Shown: positions 50,150-60,306 of the stretch, in pieces | Layout of the letters: each line of letters starts with the position of its first letter | Numbering within the stretch: position 1 is the first letter of the stretch | Notes under the pieces: model-generated | The model's input: the letters and a program-made list of their open reading frames with translations, nothing else | Database searches by the model: none | Told to the model about the DNA's origin: nothing | Origin: Lingula anatina | Lineage: Eukaryota; Brachiopoda; Lingulata; Lingulida; Lingulidae | Direction of reading: 5' to 3' | DNA length: 64,000 nucleotides | Assembly: GCF_001039355.2 (NCBI RefSeq) | Contig: NW_019776080.1 | Location: forward strand, 306,472 to 370,471 | Translations under genes and position numbers: made by a program

Positions 50150-50318
50150 CAGGGGCGGATCCAGAGATATTTTCTGACAGTTTTCCAAATTATCTTTGTT
50201 GATCCATCCTCCATTTCTGACCGTCTTCCGACAGAAAAAAATAAGATACCTGTTAATGTAAACTTGAAAATCTGACCGTCTTCCGGAAGACCCAGAAGAC
50301 GGCCTCAATCCGCCCCTG
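50150..50318. mobile_element. 169-bp miniature transposon upstream of the TLR
   Basis: Begins CAGGGGCGGATCCAG and ends CAATCCGCCCCTG, giving inverted repeats of about 11 bp. TGTAG flanks both ends (50145–50149 and 50319–50323), a 5-bp target duplication. CAGGGGCGG termini and this duplication size suggest a hAT-like origin, which is an inference. It lies 183 bp upstream of the Toll-like receptor start and encodes nothing. Confidence 0.85.
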
Positions 50319-50501
50319 TGTAGGGATGACTTACCCCCCTATCCCTTACCTTAATTTGCACTACATAACGTGCACGGACAGTTCGCTTCTCAATTGTATT
50401 CTCAATACATCTTTCATCTCTCTTTTTTTTCAGTAGCTGTCAATTACCCTCGGAAGACATCATAGTATAGGCCCTACACCTGCTAACTGCTATCCAGCAG
50501 A

Positions 50502-53060
50502 ATGGTTCGATACAAGATCCCATTTTTCTGTGCGTTAATAATTCTTGCCATAGTCTGTGCCTCAAAATCGAATGGACAGACCTGCCCAAACAAGTGCCAT
50601 TGCAAGAATAACTACCAAATCGTCGACTGTCGCAATCGTGGCCTCTCGGAGATTCCCTCGGGAATACCCGTCAGCGTCCAAGAGCTTCGACTGGACCATA
50701 ATACTCTAACCGACATCCAGGCAGACGCGTTCAAGGGTTTAATCCATCTTCGAGTCCTGTACCTGAGTAATTGTAAAATCAACAAAATCGCACCTGGCAC
50801 ATTCAAGGAACCGACTAACATCACTGATTTATATCTAACTTCGAACGTCCTGAAGGATTTCAATGCCACGTCACTCCAAGGGTTACAAAACGTCCAAATG
50901 CTTCACCTGGGGGGTAATGAACTGACAGCAATCCCGGATCTTGGTCGTCTGCGCGCTTTGGTGTCCTTCGTCATAGACACCAATGAGTTGTCGAACGCTT
51001 CTTTCCCTGAGGGTTTTGGGAAGCTGTTGAATCTTACACGAATAACGTTGAGTAACAACAAGATAACTCGTCTTGCAGACGGGGACTTGAAGTCCTTGCG
51101 TCAATCCAAAGTGGCAAAGTTATATCTTGCCAGGAACCAAATAGCTCAGATCGGGAAGCTTAGCTTGGAACCCATTGCAGACACACTCGTATCCTTATCG
51201 CTTGGGCATAACCCGTTGTCGTCAACTTCTCTAAGAGACGGGCTCTTCGGGTTACGTCAGTCCAAGCAGCTGACGTCATTAGACATCCCAGCGCTTTCCT
51301 TTGGTGGCGTCATGAACAGTGATACATTCCAATACCTGAATTCAACTCCTTTACTGAAACTAAAAATGTACTGTAACTCCGTCCACCAGCTCGAGCCGAG
51401 GCTCTTTAGTCACGTGAGAAACGCCGATTACATAGATGCCAGCTCCTGTCAGATCCGAGACATTGAACAAACTGTTTTTGCTGGCATGGCAAAGTTGAAA
51501 GAACTTCGTTTGAATGAGAACTTCCTCTCTTACGTGCCACAAAATCTGCCGAATAGTCTACGTATATTAGATCTCAGCGAAAATCAGATCATCAATTTTA
51601 AAGATTTTCAGTTCGCTGGTATGCGAAACATAGAGACGCTTCGTCTAAGGAAAAGCGGAGTTGAGAGGATACCAACAAATTCTTTTGCTGGGTTAGAAAA
51701 AATTAAAACATTAGACCTATCTGAAAATCGCATTTCGTCCATTGGCAAATCCGTCTTCGGCATGCTTCATAAACTCAAAACATTGAAACTGAACGACAAT
51801 AGGATCGGCTTAATCCAGACAGACATATTCTCTTCGTCGTCGGCTTTACAATTTCTCGACATGTCAAAGAATTACATTGGGAGGTCTTCGATCCCCCTAG
51901 ACTTATTCAAGGGTACTTCCAAACTGAAGATTCTTTTCCTAAGTGATAATGAACTAGGATACGTTTTCAAGAATGACCCAAACGGAATGCTCTTCAAGAA
52001 TTTGTATAAGTTGGAGAATTTGACGTTGGAAAGAAATCGCATCAGTCAGCTGTGGCCTGCTCAGTTTCAGAATCTGACGTCGGTAAAAAATCTGTCTCTC
52101 AGCGATAATCAAGTCTCGTTCTTCACTTCTCAACTCTTTGCGCCAATGACATCCCTGCGTGCTCTGAACCTCAGTCAAAACATGATCTCATTGGTTAATT
52201 CATCATCCATAGGAGGTTTGGAGGGGAGGCTCCAGACGCTGGACCTCAGTGGAAGTCCGTTTGCTTGCACTTGTGATCTTGTGTGGTTTCGACGTTGGAT
52301 CAATCAAACCAACATCACGCTTTCTCAATTGGACGTTTACACATGTAATACTCCAGCGGAACGCCGAGGTATGCCCTTATTGCAGTTTGATCCGGATGCG
52401 ATTGATTGCGTTAATCGTTGGCCAATCTACCTGGCTTCGGCCGTTGGCGGAACGTTGGCACTTCTCGTTGTCGTTTTTATTTCCTTGTACAGGTGGCGCT
52501 GGTTCCTAAAGCTAAGATATTACCGCTTCAAACGTCTCGCCCTCAAGCGTGATGTGCCCCATGGTTACGAGCGAGTGGAAGGGGATGACATCGTGTCGGA
52601 TGCATTTGTTTCATTCTGCGTCGATGCAGACAGAGAATGGGTGGCAGTAGAACTGCTAGCACGAATGGACTCCCGACCTCCCAACGCCGGGCGCTTTAAT
52701 CTTGTCTGCGACCTCAACTTTTTGCCGGACAAATCGGAGTTGGAAAGCGTGGTGGAAGCCATTGAGTGCACGCGGAAAGCCATCGTGGTCCTTTCCGACG
52801 CTTACATCGGTGATCCTCGCTGCGTCCAATTTGAGCTGGAGCAGATCGTCTATGAATCTTCCGTAGAACGACCGCAACGGTACGAAATGATTCTCGTTTT
52901 GAAGGGTCTAAATCCAAATGGCAAAATCCCGAAGGTTCTTCGACAGCGTCTGGAAAGAGGGGAATTTTTGGAGTGGACGGAAGATGCAAACGGCCAGCAG
53001 TTGTTTTGGGATCAGCTGGGGGAAAAACTGGAACAGAGACCACATAACATAAACGTCTGA
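50502..53060 (+). CDS. Toll-like receptor, single exon, 852 aa
   Basis: Type I membrane pattern-recognition receptor. In order: a signal peptide (residues about 1–25), an LRRNT cap with CPNKCHC, about 20 leucine-rich repeats (repeated LxxLxLxxN patterns), one LRRCT cap (Cys 589, 591 to 636), a membrane segment at about 641–664 (IYLASAVGGTLALLVVVFI) and a cytoplasmic TIR domain from about 697. TIR box 1 is DAFVSF (700–705) and box 3 is FW (835–836). Box 2 is unusual: CDLNFLPDKS (736–745) keeps the BB-loop Pro 742, but the common Arg-Asp before it and Gly after it are absent. One LRRCT makes it the single-cysteine-cluster type. The uninterrupted coding region is common for invertebrate deuterostome TLRs. 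AATAAA follows the stop at about 53066. The ligand is unknown. Confidence 0.95.
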   Translation: MVRYKIPFFCALIILAIVCASKSNGQTCPNKCHCKNNYQIVDCRNRGLSEIPSGIPVSVQELRLDHNTLTDIQADAFKGLIHLRVLYLSNCKINKIAPGTFKEPTNITDLYLTSNVLKDFNATSLQGLQNVQMLHLGGNELTAIPDLGRLRALVSFVIDTNELSNASFPEGFGKLLNLTRITLSNNKITRLADGDLKSLRQSKVAKLYLARNQIAQIGKLSLEPIADTLVSLSLGHNPLSSTSLRDGLFGLRQSKQLTSLDIPALSFGGVMNSDTFQYLNSTPLLKLKMYCNSVHQLEPRLFSHVRNADYIDASSCQIRDIEQTVFAGMAKLKELRLNENFLSYVPQNLPNSLRILDLSENQIINFKDFQFAGMRNIETLRLRKSGVERIPTNSFAGLEKIKTLDLSENRISSIGKSVFGMLHKLKTLKLNDNRIGLIQTDIFSSSSALQFLDMSKNYIGRSSIPLDLFKGTSKLKILFLSDNELGYVFKNDPNGMLFKNLYKLENLTLERNRISQLWPAQFQNLTSVKNLSLSDNQVSFFTSQLFAPMTSLRALNLSQNMISLVNSSSIGGLEGRLQTLDLSGSPFACTCDLVWFRRWINQTNITLSQLDVYTCNTPAERRGMPLLQFDPDAIDCVNRWPIYLASAVGGTLALLVVVFISLYRWRWFLKLRYYRFKRLALKRDVPHGYERVEGDDIVSDAFVSFCVDADREWVAVELLARMDSRPPNAGRFNLVCDLNFLPDKSELESVVEAIECTRKAIVVLSDAYIGDPRCVQFELEQIVYESSVERPQRYEMILVLKGLNPNGKIPKVLRQRLERGEFLEWTEDANGQQLFWDQLGEKLEQRPHNINV

Positions 53061-54648
53061 GTAAAAATAAACACCTTAAGTTGCACTGCCATTATAAATA
53101 TTAGGAAGGAATCTCTTTTAAAACGAATGTTCTTATTGTAATTTTTTTGTAGTGTGCAGGCTTTGCAAGTTGCGTTAATACCTTATTTGTCTACTTCTCG
53201 AAACTCTCATTCATTACACTCACGTTAAAAAGGTATTTAGTGAACTTTTGTACTTCATATTTTTGTACTTCATATTTTGTGAGCTTTTCTTTTGTATTTA
53301 TGATTTTTTTTCAATCTTACTTTTTTGCAAGTGTTTATCAGGGTGAAAAAGTTCGTTAAGTGGTCAAAATCAGAATCAGTATTCGGCAATCCTCTCTAAC
53401 ACATTCATACTCAACCGCTCTTCTCTGTTCAACCGGTTGCGTTTTGTTCCTGTGAAAATTTCAACAGAATATATCTGACTTTTAAAGCATTGCCTCATTT
53501 AATTCTACTCGATCACAAAACATTGCTTGGTTTTGATTATAAAATATTAAAATGGAGAAAAAGGGGCACAAAAGTATCTACCACTTGTCGCCATTGCATG
53601 CTTACCGTGTGTGATCTGAAGGTTTGATATTTTTTACGCAACAATTGCACCTTAAATGAAAACAAAATGTACATAATTTATATTACTAGTATATTAGTCA
53701 ATAAAAATTGCTCGCTTCGTTTTATACATAAATTTTATTCACCTTGCCGATGACGATCATCCAGTACATTTCTCGTCCACCCCATAAGGAAAATGTCTTG
53801 ATTCGATTGATCTCTTTGATGCATTTATACATTTCTTGAATTTTTTAAATGAATATTTACAAATGATCACAGCTAAATTTTTTTTTCTCTGTGCTTCGCG
53901 CCAAACGATTGCCTTATGTTGTAGTGGTGGTATAACCGTTTTTTTTTTAACAAGCATAAGGTCCGCCCTAGAACCTGCAGAGAAAAATTGCTCATTGGAT
54001 TAAAGTCAAAGGAAGAAAAAAAAGAAAAAAAAATAGTAAGAAGAAGATTTAATCCACGACATATACCGGTAGGCCTACCTACATGAATTCTAATAAGTAC
54101 GCGTTGCCTTGCTTAGCTTCACGGGCAAAAACAATCGCCAGTGAGGTAATCTTTATACTTAGAAGACTCCAACATTACAATATTACTAGGCCCTTGAACG
54201 GCATATCGCACACTAGACAACACCTATGTTATATCCAGCTTTACAATAAGAAAATAAACATTCGTTATCCACAATCGATGTAGATCTATGGTCTCTGTCT
54301 TAAATGTCTCAGACCCTCCCACCGATTTCTCCCAAAATCAAACTCTCCCTTTTCCACATATTCTTTTCTCAAGTAAACGTTTTCTATGCATTGTTTGCAC
54401 TTTAACTGTCACCTCCACCCGTTTATCGGCACATCTTTACATCTTGGAGCCACAACATGAGTTATGATAACGATACCAGCACCTGCTGCCCTCTGCCGGC
54501 AGCTTAGCTGCGCTTGCGCACAACATTATTGATCTTGGTCGTCCATATTGGTTTGGAACCTGGGATTCAATTCAAGGTCAAAGTTTTATCGGCTCGCCGT
54601 TCATCCTACAAAACGTCGATTTTCACAAAAACCCAGGCGTTCGAAAAA
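53061..54648. other. Intergenic, 3' flank of TLR and 5' flank of ZFP64
   Basis: AT-rich, with AATAAA near 53066 and 53700. No gene seen. The last 200 bp are more GC-rich and probably include the ZFP64 transcription start. Confidence 0.45.
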
Positions 54649-57600
54649 TGAACGCCGGAGGTAAGTGTACGATAAATACATTTGCATAGAATCCCCTCTT
54701 TGTTGATATATTTTGATTGTAAATGTGTTGGCCATTGTGTCTACGCGGTACGGGGCCGGGAGGGGCCAGGAAGAGCAGCACGGTGGTAAGGCGCAAGGCC
54801 CCGGATACTATATAAACAGTCACACGTGATTGTCACCGAAGACCACCGCGTTAAGGTTAAGATAGGAACGTTACACAATAAAGTGGTTCCACTTCAAAGC
54901 TTCGATAACTTTAATTTCCACGAACATGTAGTGTGAGAACGTCACGTGATCAGCTTTTTTTTAATACCCTAAGTGCTACAGCAGTATGATTATTCATGAT
55001 TTCATTGCGCTGTGATTTTTTAAGGTGATGAATTTTTTTTTAATATTGCAGCAATAATGGCGTTAGGATTATGCTAATTATAAGCAAGAAGACTCACTGT
55101 ACATCTAGATCTGTAGTTGCATGCTACATATGTATGCATGCGTTACTGTACCAGTTTGCATTTTGTATATGGTTTTTTAGAAGGGATAAATTTACAAAAT
55201 ACATAAACATGTTGTTTAGAAACTTACCTAAATTTAATGTGTGGCTACCAGACAAACAAATAACATTTGATTGTTTGAGCAAGGCTGGGGTCTATCCCCC
55301 TCCCCCCACAAAGTAAATAAATAATTAAATAAATAAATGAATAATAAATAAAAATTAATAAATAAATAATAATAATAAAAAGATGTTGTGTAAAATTTTG
55401 AAGGACATGCATCAAGGAAATTGCTGTTTTATCTTTTATCTCCTCAGTTTTTATTCCAAATTGTGTTTGAGAAGAGCTATGATGTGGTTTTGTTGTGAAT
55501 ATGTCTTTGAACAAAGATTTGGGGACCATTTGTGAAAAATAATTTTCGTTGCTTAGCAATGGAATGTTTTAAGTAAGATATATTTTTCATTGTTTATTCC
55601 AAAAATGAATCAATGAAGTATAGAAGTACTTAAGCATATGAAAGCTTTTGCTTTGAAGTTATTGTGCCAGTTAACAATAAGCCTATCCTATCATCATAAT
55701 GATTTTCCTTCAGGTACGAACACCGTTCTTCTGGATGACATCCATATCTGTGGAGGTTGTCGAGAAGAGTTTGTCAACATCGAGACATTTATACGCCACA
55801 AAACCCAAGGATGTCCAGTCCTGCTGAGTCGTCTGCAGAAGTCCATGCTGGCAATGGCGCAGTCCGGCACCATCCCACAAGTCTCGAAAACCAGCACCAC
55901 GCCCACAACCTCCAAGCCTGTCAACACCTCTGTATCACCATCCAAAGTGACACAGCCAGTAGAACAATCTGCAGCAGAGAAAAAGAGAGAGGAGAAAAGG
56001 AATGAGTTAAGGAATAGCAGTGGTGAGGGGGGTGGTGATGGTGTCCATGGTCATGATAACAGTGATGGCGATGATGATGACAATGAGACAAACATTTTGC
56101 CGTCTGCTGGTTCCCCGTCACTGGCGTCACCCACGGCAATGATTGGCACCCCTGGTGCCATGGACCCTGGCACCGCTGATGATATTAACATTGACACCAC
56201 TGGTGGGGTACCAACCCTGGCAACCCCGGCCCCAAGGGACCCAAGTCCCACCCCAAAGGAAAGTGATGATAGTGAGAAACAGGAAGGGGTTACTGTGACA
56301 AATATCCCTTACAGGTCTCGGTCTCCCATCAGGCTGACCAATCTAGGTAAAATTTTTGTATTTTTTCTGTGGTGAGAAGTTTTAAGTAAGACTGAGACTT
56401 AAATTAATTTGCTGTGAAATTGAATGAAAAGCAGACATTTTAAATAATTATTAATTTCTGATTGTGCTGTGGTAAATTAAATTGAAAACACTAGCTGTAC
56501 TAGTTGCTGTCTTTTTCATTATATAAAAGTTGTTAGAAACAAGTCTTCGGTGATTATGTTGTATTGTGTTTTATGAAATAGATTTCACATATGAATTAGT
56601 AAAAGATCACCATATCTCTAAGTTACAACCCAATATGTCATGAATACAAGTTTTGCATTTTGGTTAATTGTGTCCTTCACATGAGGTTGATTCCCTTGAT
56701 GTCAGTGTTTATTTCAAGGTTTTTTTTCCCAATACCCCACATTATTTTTTACACTCAGCAGGCCCGAGAGGATATATTCCGCGGGGAGAGAAGAAATTCA
56801 AGTGCCAATATGAAGGCTGTAGCTACGAGACCCAGTATAACAAAGACCTGGAACGACACACGCGTATCCACACGGGCGAGCGACCCTTCATCTGTGAGGA
56901 GTGTAACAGGTCCTTCAACCGCAAAGATAAGCTGAGGATCCATGAGAGGTCCCACTATGGAGAGAAGCCATTTCAGTGCCAGTACTGTAAGTGTGTTGAT
57001 GTGCTAAGGTATTGAACATATGTTGTATTTGTTTAATGGTGATACAAATTTGAAAATCTTTTAAAAGTTGATTGTGATATATATATTGCATAAAATCAAG
57101 TTGTAACCTGTGTTTTTGTTGTCTAAATGATTGGTCAAAATTTCCTTGAAGTAGATATGATCCTGTTTGTTTAGTAAAATATGCTTAATAATTGATTATC
57201 TTTCAAGAGATAAATATTTATCAGAATGTGCCTTTTTTTTGCTTTAGTTTCAGCTTGTTATGCTGTCCTTTCATTAAGTTGGTTGGATATGTTTACTGAA
57301 TCAAAATATAATTACATGAAGAAAAAAGTGATTGATTCTTATACTGTTATTGCTAACCATCCATTTTAAATAATTACATAAAAATTAATAACTTTTCTCT
57401 TCGTGCGTTTGTATTTTGGTTTAATATATGAGTGTGTGACTAACAAAAAAGAAAAGTCATTATTTTCTTATGACATTGTATAAACAGTATCTGAGACATA
57501 AATTTCTTTTCCACAGAAAAACAAAATCACTGTTAAGCCATTATTGCAACTAGTTCACTCTCAGACCAGAAAACCTGGGTATTTTATTTATAAAATAGAA

Positions 57601-60305
57601 GAAATCTGTATCAAAGGCTAAAGAGCGAGGCAACTGGATATGTTTCAAGTTTCAAGAAAACTATCGCCATATTTAAAGAAGTTTCTAGTCGTTTCTTTTC
57701 TCGTTCTCAGGTTCCTACACTAGTTGGGACAGCAGCAGTGTAAGAAGTCACGCCAGAATTCACTCAAATGATCGGCCTTATAAGTAAGTGCCTCCCCCTC
57801 TAGTCAGTTATAACAGTTATGCTGTTTATTTTCTCGTCCGCAGGTACATACAGTACTGGAGATAGCAGCAGTTTGAAGAAACATATTAGAATTCACACAG
57901 ATGAAAGGCCTTTTAAGTAAGTGCTGACAGAAGACTACTGCTACCTCCTTTTCCTGCTGTTGTGTATGTTCTTTTGAAATCTAGAACAAAGATTTTTATT
58001 CCTCGGACCTTTTTGTTCTATTTTCTTAGATGGATTCAATTGGCTGTAAAGATCTTTATGTGTATGATGCCCTCAGAATTGTTCTTATAGCTGAAAATAG
58101 AGTGCATTTTCTTTCGGAAAATTTTGAGAAGTTTTAAATCAAATATCTTTGTATACATTAACTGGCCACCAAATTTTATGTGGAATTCATTGCAGTTTCA
58201 TCTGTTCAGTTTTTGTGACATTGTCATTATTTTAATTGTGAAATCCTTTGGATTTTTAACAAAAGTCAAGTGCTAAAGCTTTGAGTACAGTTTTATTTAA
58301 TTGCATTGCATAATGATACTACTTTTGATAATAATAATAACAAATGTTCATAAAGCTTTTGTATGTTTGTTATTGAAAACAAATTAACTGTATTTCTATC
58401 TCAAGTTGATACCAAAAGATACAAGACTTGCTTAAAATACTGTTTTTCTATTAGAAATACTGATATGCTACTAAAAAAGGATTTTCTTTGCGTTTCAGGT
58501 GTCAGATATGTCCGTATGCTAGTCGTAACTCCAGTCAACTGATAGTTCACCTACGCACGCACACGGGAGATGCGCCCTTCCAGTGTTCCATCTGCGATGC
58601 CAAGTTCAAGATCAACTCGGATCTGAAACGGCATATTCGAATTCACACTGGAGAGAAGCCATACAAGTGCGACTGGTGCACGTATAGATGCAGTATTAAA
58701 GGTATGGAATTAAAATTTTTGAATCTTCAACATTTCATCCATATTGAGGAATGATAATCATTAACACAAATCATATTGTATACTTTCAGTCTAAATTTAA
58801 AACTGATGTGCATCCATGGATGCAGATTCAATTGCCGCGTATAGATAAGACTTAGTGTTAGTTTGTGTTGTAAAATTATGGAATTGGTTCACTTTCTGGA
58901 CTCTTTCTAGAGTTGCTTGTGTTTCAGAGGATCAAGTCAAGTTATCAGATTGTCAGGAAGAGGTTTTAATTTTTTCACTCTTTGTCATTCAAACTATTTT
59001 TTGTTCTGGCGTATTAATCTGAAACCAGAAAAAGTTAAAACAATAAAAAAAAATTAGAAAAATTACCCTGCTGTTCCATGAGTTGGATGTTAGTTCTTTA
59101 ATATGAGCATACATCAACTTGGACACGCTGTAGCTGGTATACTGAAATTATAAGAATGTCATAAATAAAGATAAGAAGGATATGATATATGTCAGCCGTA
59201 GTGAGTGCGTATACCAGGGATAAGATATTTTTCCGACTTTTGGTGGATTTCCGACTTATTAGGAGCCAAAAATGTCATTGGTCTAGGGCCCTACACCATT
59301 TTTTCTGGCTTTTTCACTAAACGGCAATCTAATCCCCAGTATATGCACGCATTCACATGCATGGAAATATGTAGTTTTTGTAGGTATAACATTGTGAATA
59401 ATAGGCGTATCTGAAATTGTATGCAAATTCCTATGTTATTAACGACCGCACAGAGTAAAGGCACGTTTGTAATGCTTGAATATACACAAGGCGAGATAGT
59501 ATAAACATATTTGAGGTGATGCTTCTACCAGATGTGCAATCCATATCTGTGTAATGATTAAGGGGGGTATGGTAAATGGATTATTAGACCAGAATATGGT
59601 ATAAAGAATTGGTGTGTAGTTTAGATGAAAGACGGACAGCTGCTGAGTACAAACATGAGTCATTGGGGGATAAAAGTACGAACAATAAGTTGTAGCAAAG
59701 TGCTTGGTTTTTGCTAGGGCAGAAGAGAAGTGTTTTATTAAAATTAATAACAAAAAAAAAATAATTATATAAATAAATGGACAGGTTTAAAAATTAAGAA
59801 AAAGAAATTAGAATATGATAAGATAAATAAGAAATAAAAAAAGTTTTTTTGTTTGTTGAAGGGGTGGTAATTTTTTTACCCAATTTATCAATGGACTAGA
59901 AATTGTCTATTACAGGGTTCAATGTATTGGCCAGGCTATACTTAACACTATGTGCAAACTTCAACTTTGTTAATTGACTGTAGTTTTTCATAAAAGAGTA
60001 TTAACTTTGAGATATAATATAATGTAAAAATTTCATATTTTATTTTTTATATATTCAGGCAATTTGAAAAGTCATATAAGAATCAACCACTCAACGGAAA
60101 ACCAACTCAAGTGTGATGCATGTGATTTCAAAACTTCATCTCGCAAAATGCTGCGTGAACATCGTAAGATCCACTCTGGAGCTAAACTGGCCACATGTGA
60201 AGAATGCGGGTACATCTGCGCCAACAGCAGCTCGTTACGTGTCCACAAGCTTATGCATTCCAACGAGAAGCCACACAAGTGTGCCTACTGTTCATACACT
60301 TCGCG
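54649..60305 (+). CDS. ZFP64: ZFP64-like multi-zinc-finger protein, copy 1, interrupted by N
   Basis: Probable nuclear DNA-binding transcription factor. Coding exons are 54649–54661 (13 nt, MNAG), 55714–56346, 56762–56986, then either 57711–57783 or 57844–57916, 58499–58701 and 60059–60305. All phases agree. The N-terminus has [12 protein letters not shown] with a C-x2-C-x12-H-x4-C finger, like the DIHICGICKQQF start of vertebrate ZFP64. A Ser/Thr- and acid-rich linker follows, then C2H2 fingers whose [15 protein letters not shown] and [10 protein letters not shown] segments are nearly identical to ZFP64. Up to nine C2H2 fingers begin before the sequence breaks at the N (60306) in finger 9. 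The remainder is found in copy 2 (from 63367), so the real gene probably joins 54649–60305 to 63614 onward. Confidence 0.9.
57711..57783 (+). other. ZFP64: ZFP64 alternative zinc-finger exon a
   Basis: 73 nt between TTCTCAG and GTAAGT. It starts by completing a Cys codon and ends with AA of a Lys codon, encoding [20 protein letters not shown] plus DRPYK. The predicted DNA-contact positions −1, 2, 3 and 6 are D, S, S, S. The allelic copy at 61167–61239 differs only at two silent sites. It is less like vertebrate ZFP64 than exon b. Confidence 0.85.
57844..57916 (+). other. ZFP64: ZFP64 alternative zinc-finger exon b
   Basis: 73 nt between CCGCAG and GTAAGT with the same phases as exon a, encoding [20 protein letters not shown] plus ERPFK. 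Contact positions −1, 2, 3 and 6 are D, S, S, K, so only position 6 differs from exon a. It is the closer match to the vertebrate DSSSLNKHLRIHSDERPFK. The copy at 61300–61372 is identical. The intron between a and b is only 60 nt. Confidence 0.85.
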
Positions 60306-60306
60306 N
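60306..60306. other. Single-N assembly junction 3
   Basis: Falls in the middle of a ZFP64 coding exon. The left side stops inside finger 9 and the right side restarts inside finger 1. A reading frame drawn across it gives a chimeric, false protein. Confidence 0.9.

Larger units (their letters stand above)
56852..60305. repeat. Duplicated block C1 (allelic copy of 60307–63613)
   Basis: From AACGACACACGCGTATCC within ZFP64 exon 3 to the N at 60306. All exons and introns recur after the N with a few percent differences. C2 lacks about 150 bp of intron relative to this block, near 59820–60045. Confidence 0.9.

Noticed and set aside
52714-53043. Minus-strand ORFs over the Toll-like receptor
   Set aside because: They are shadows of the TIR coding sequence with no supporting motif.
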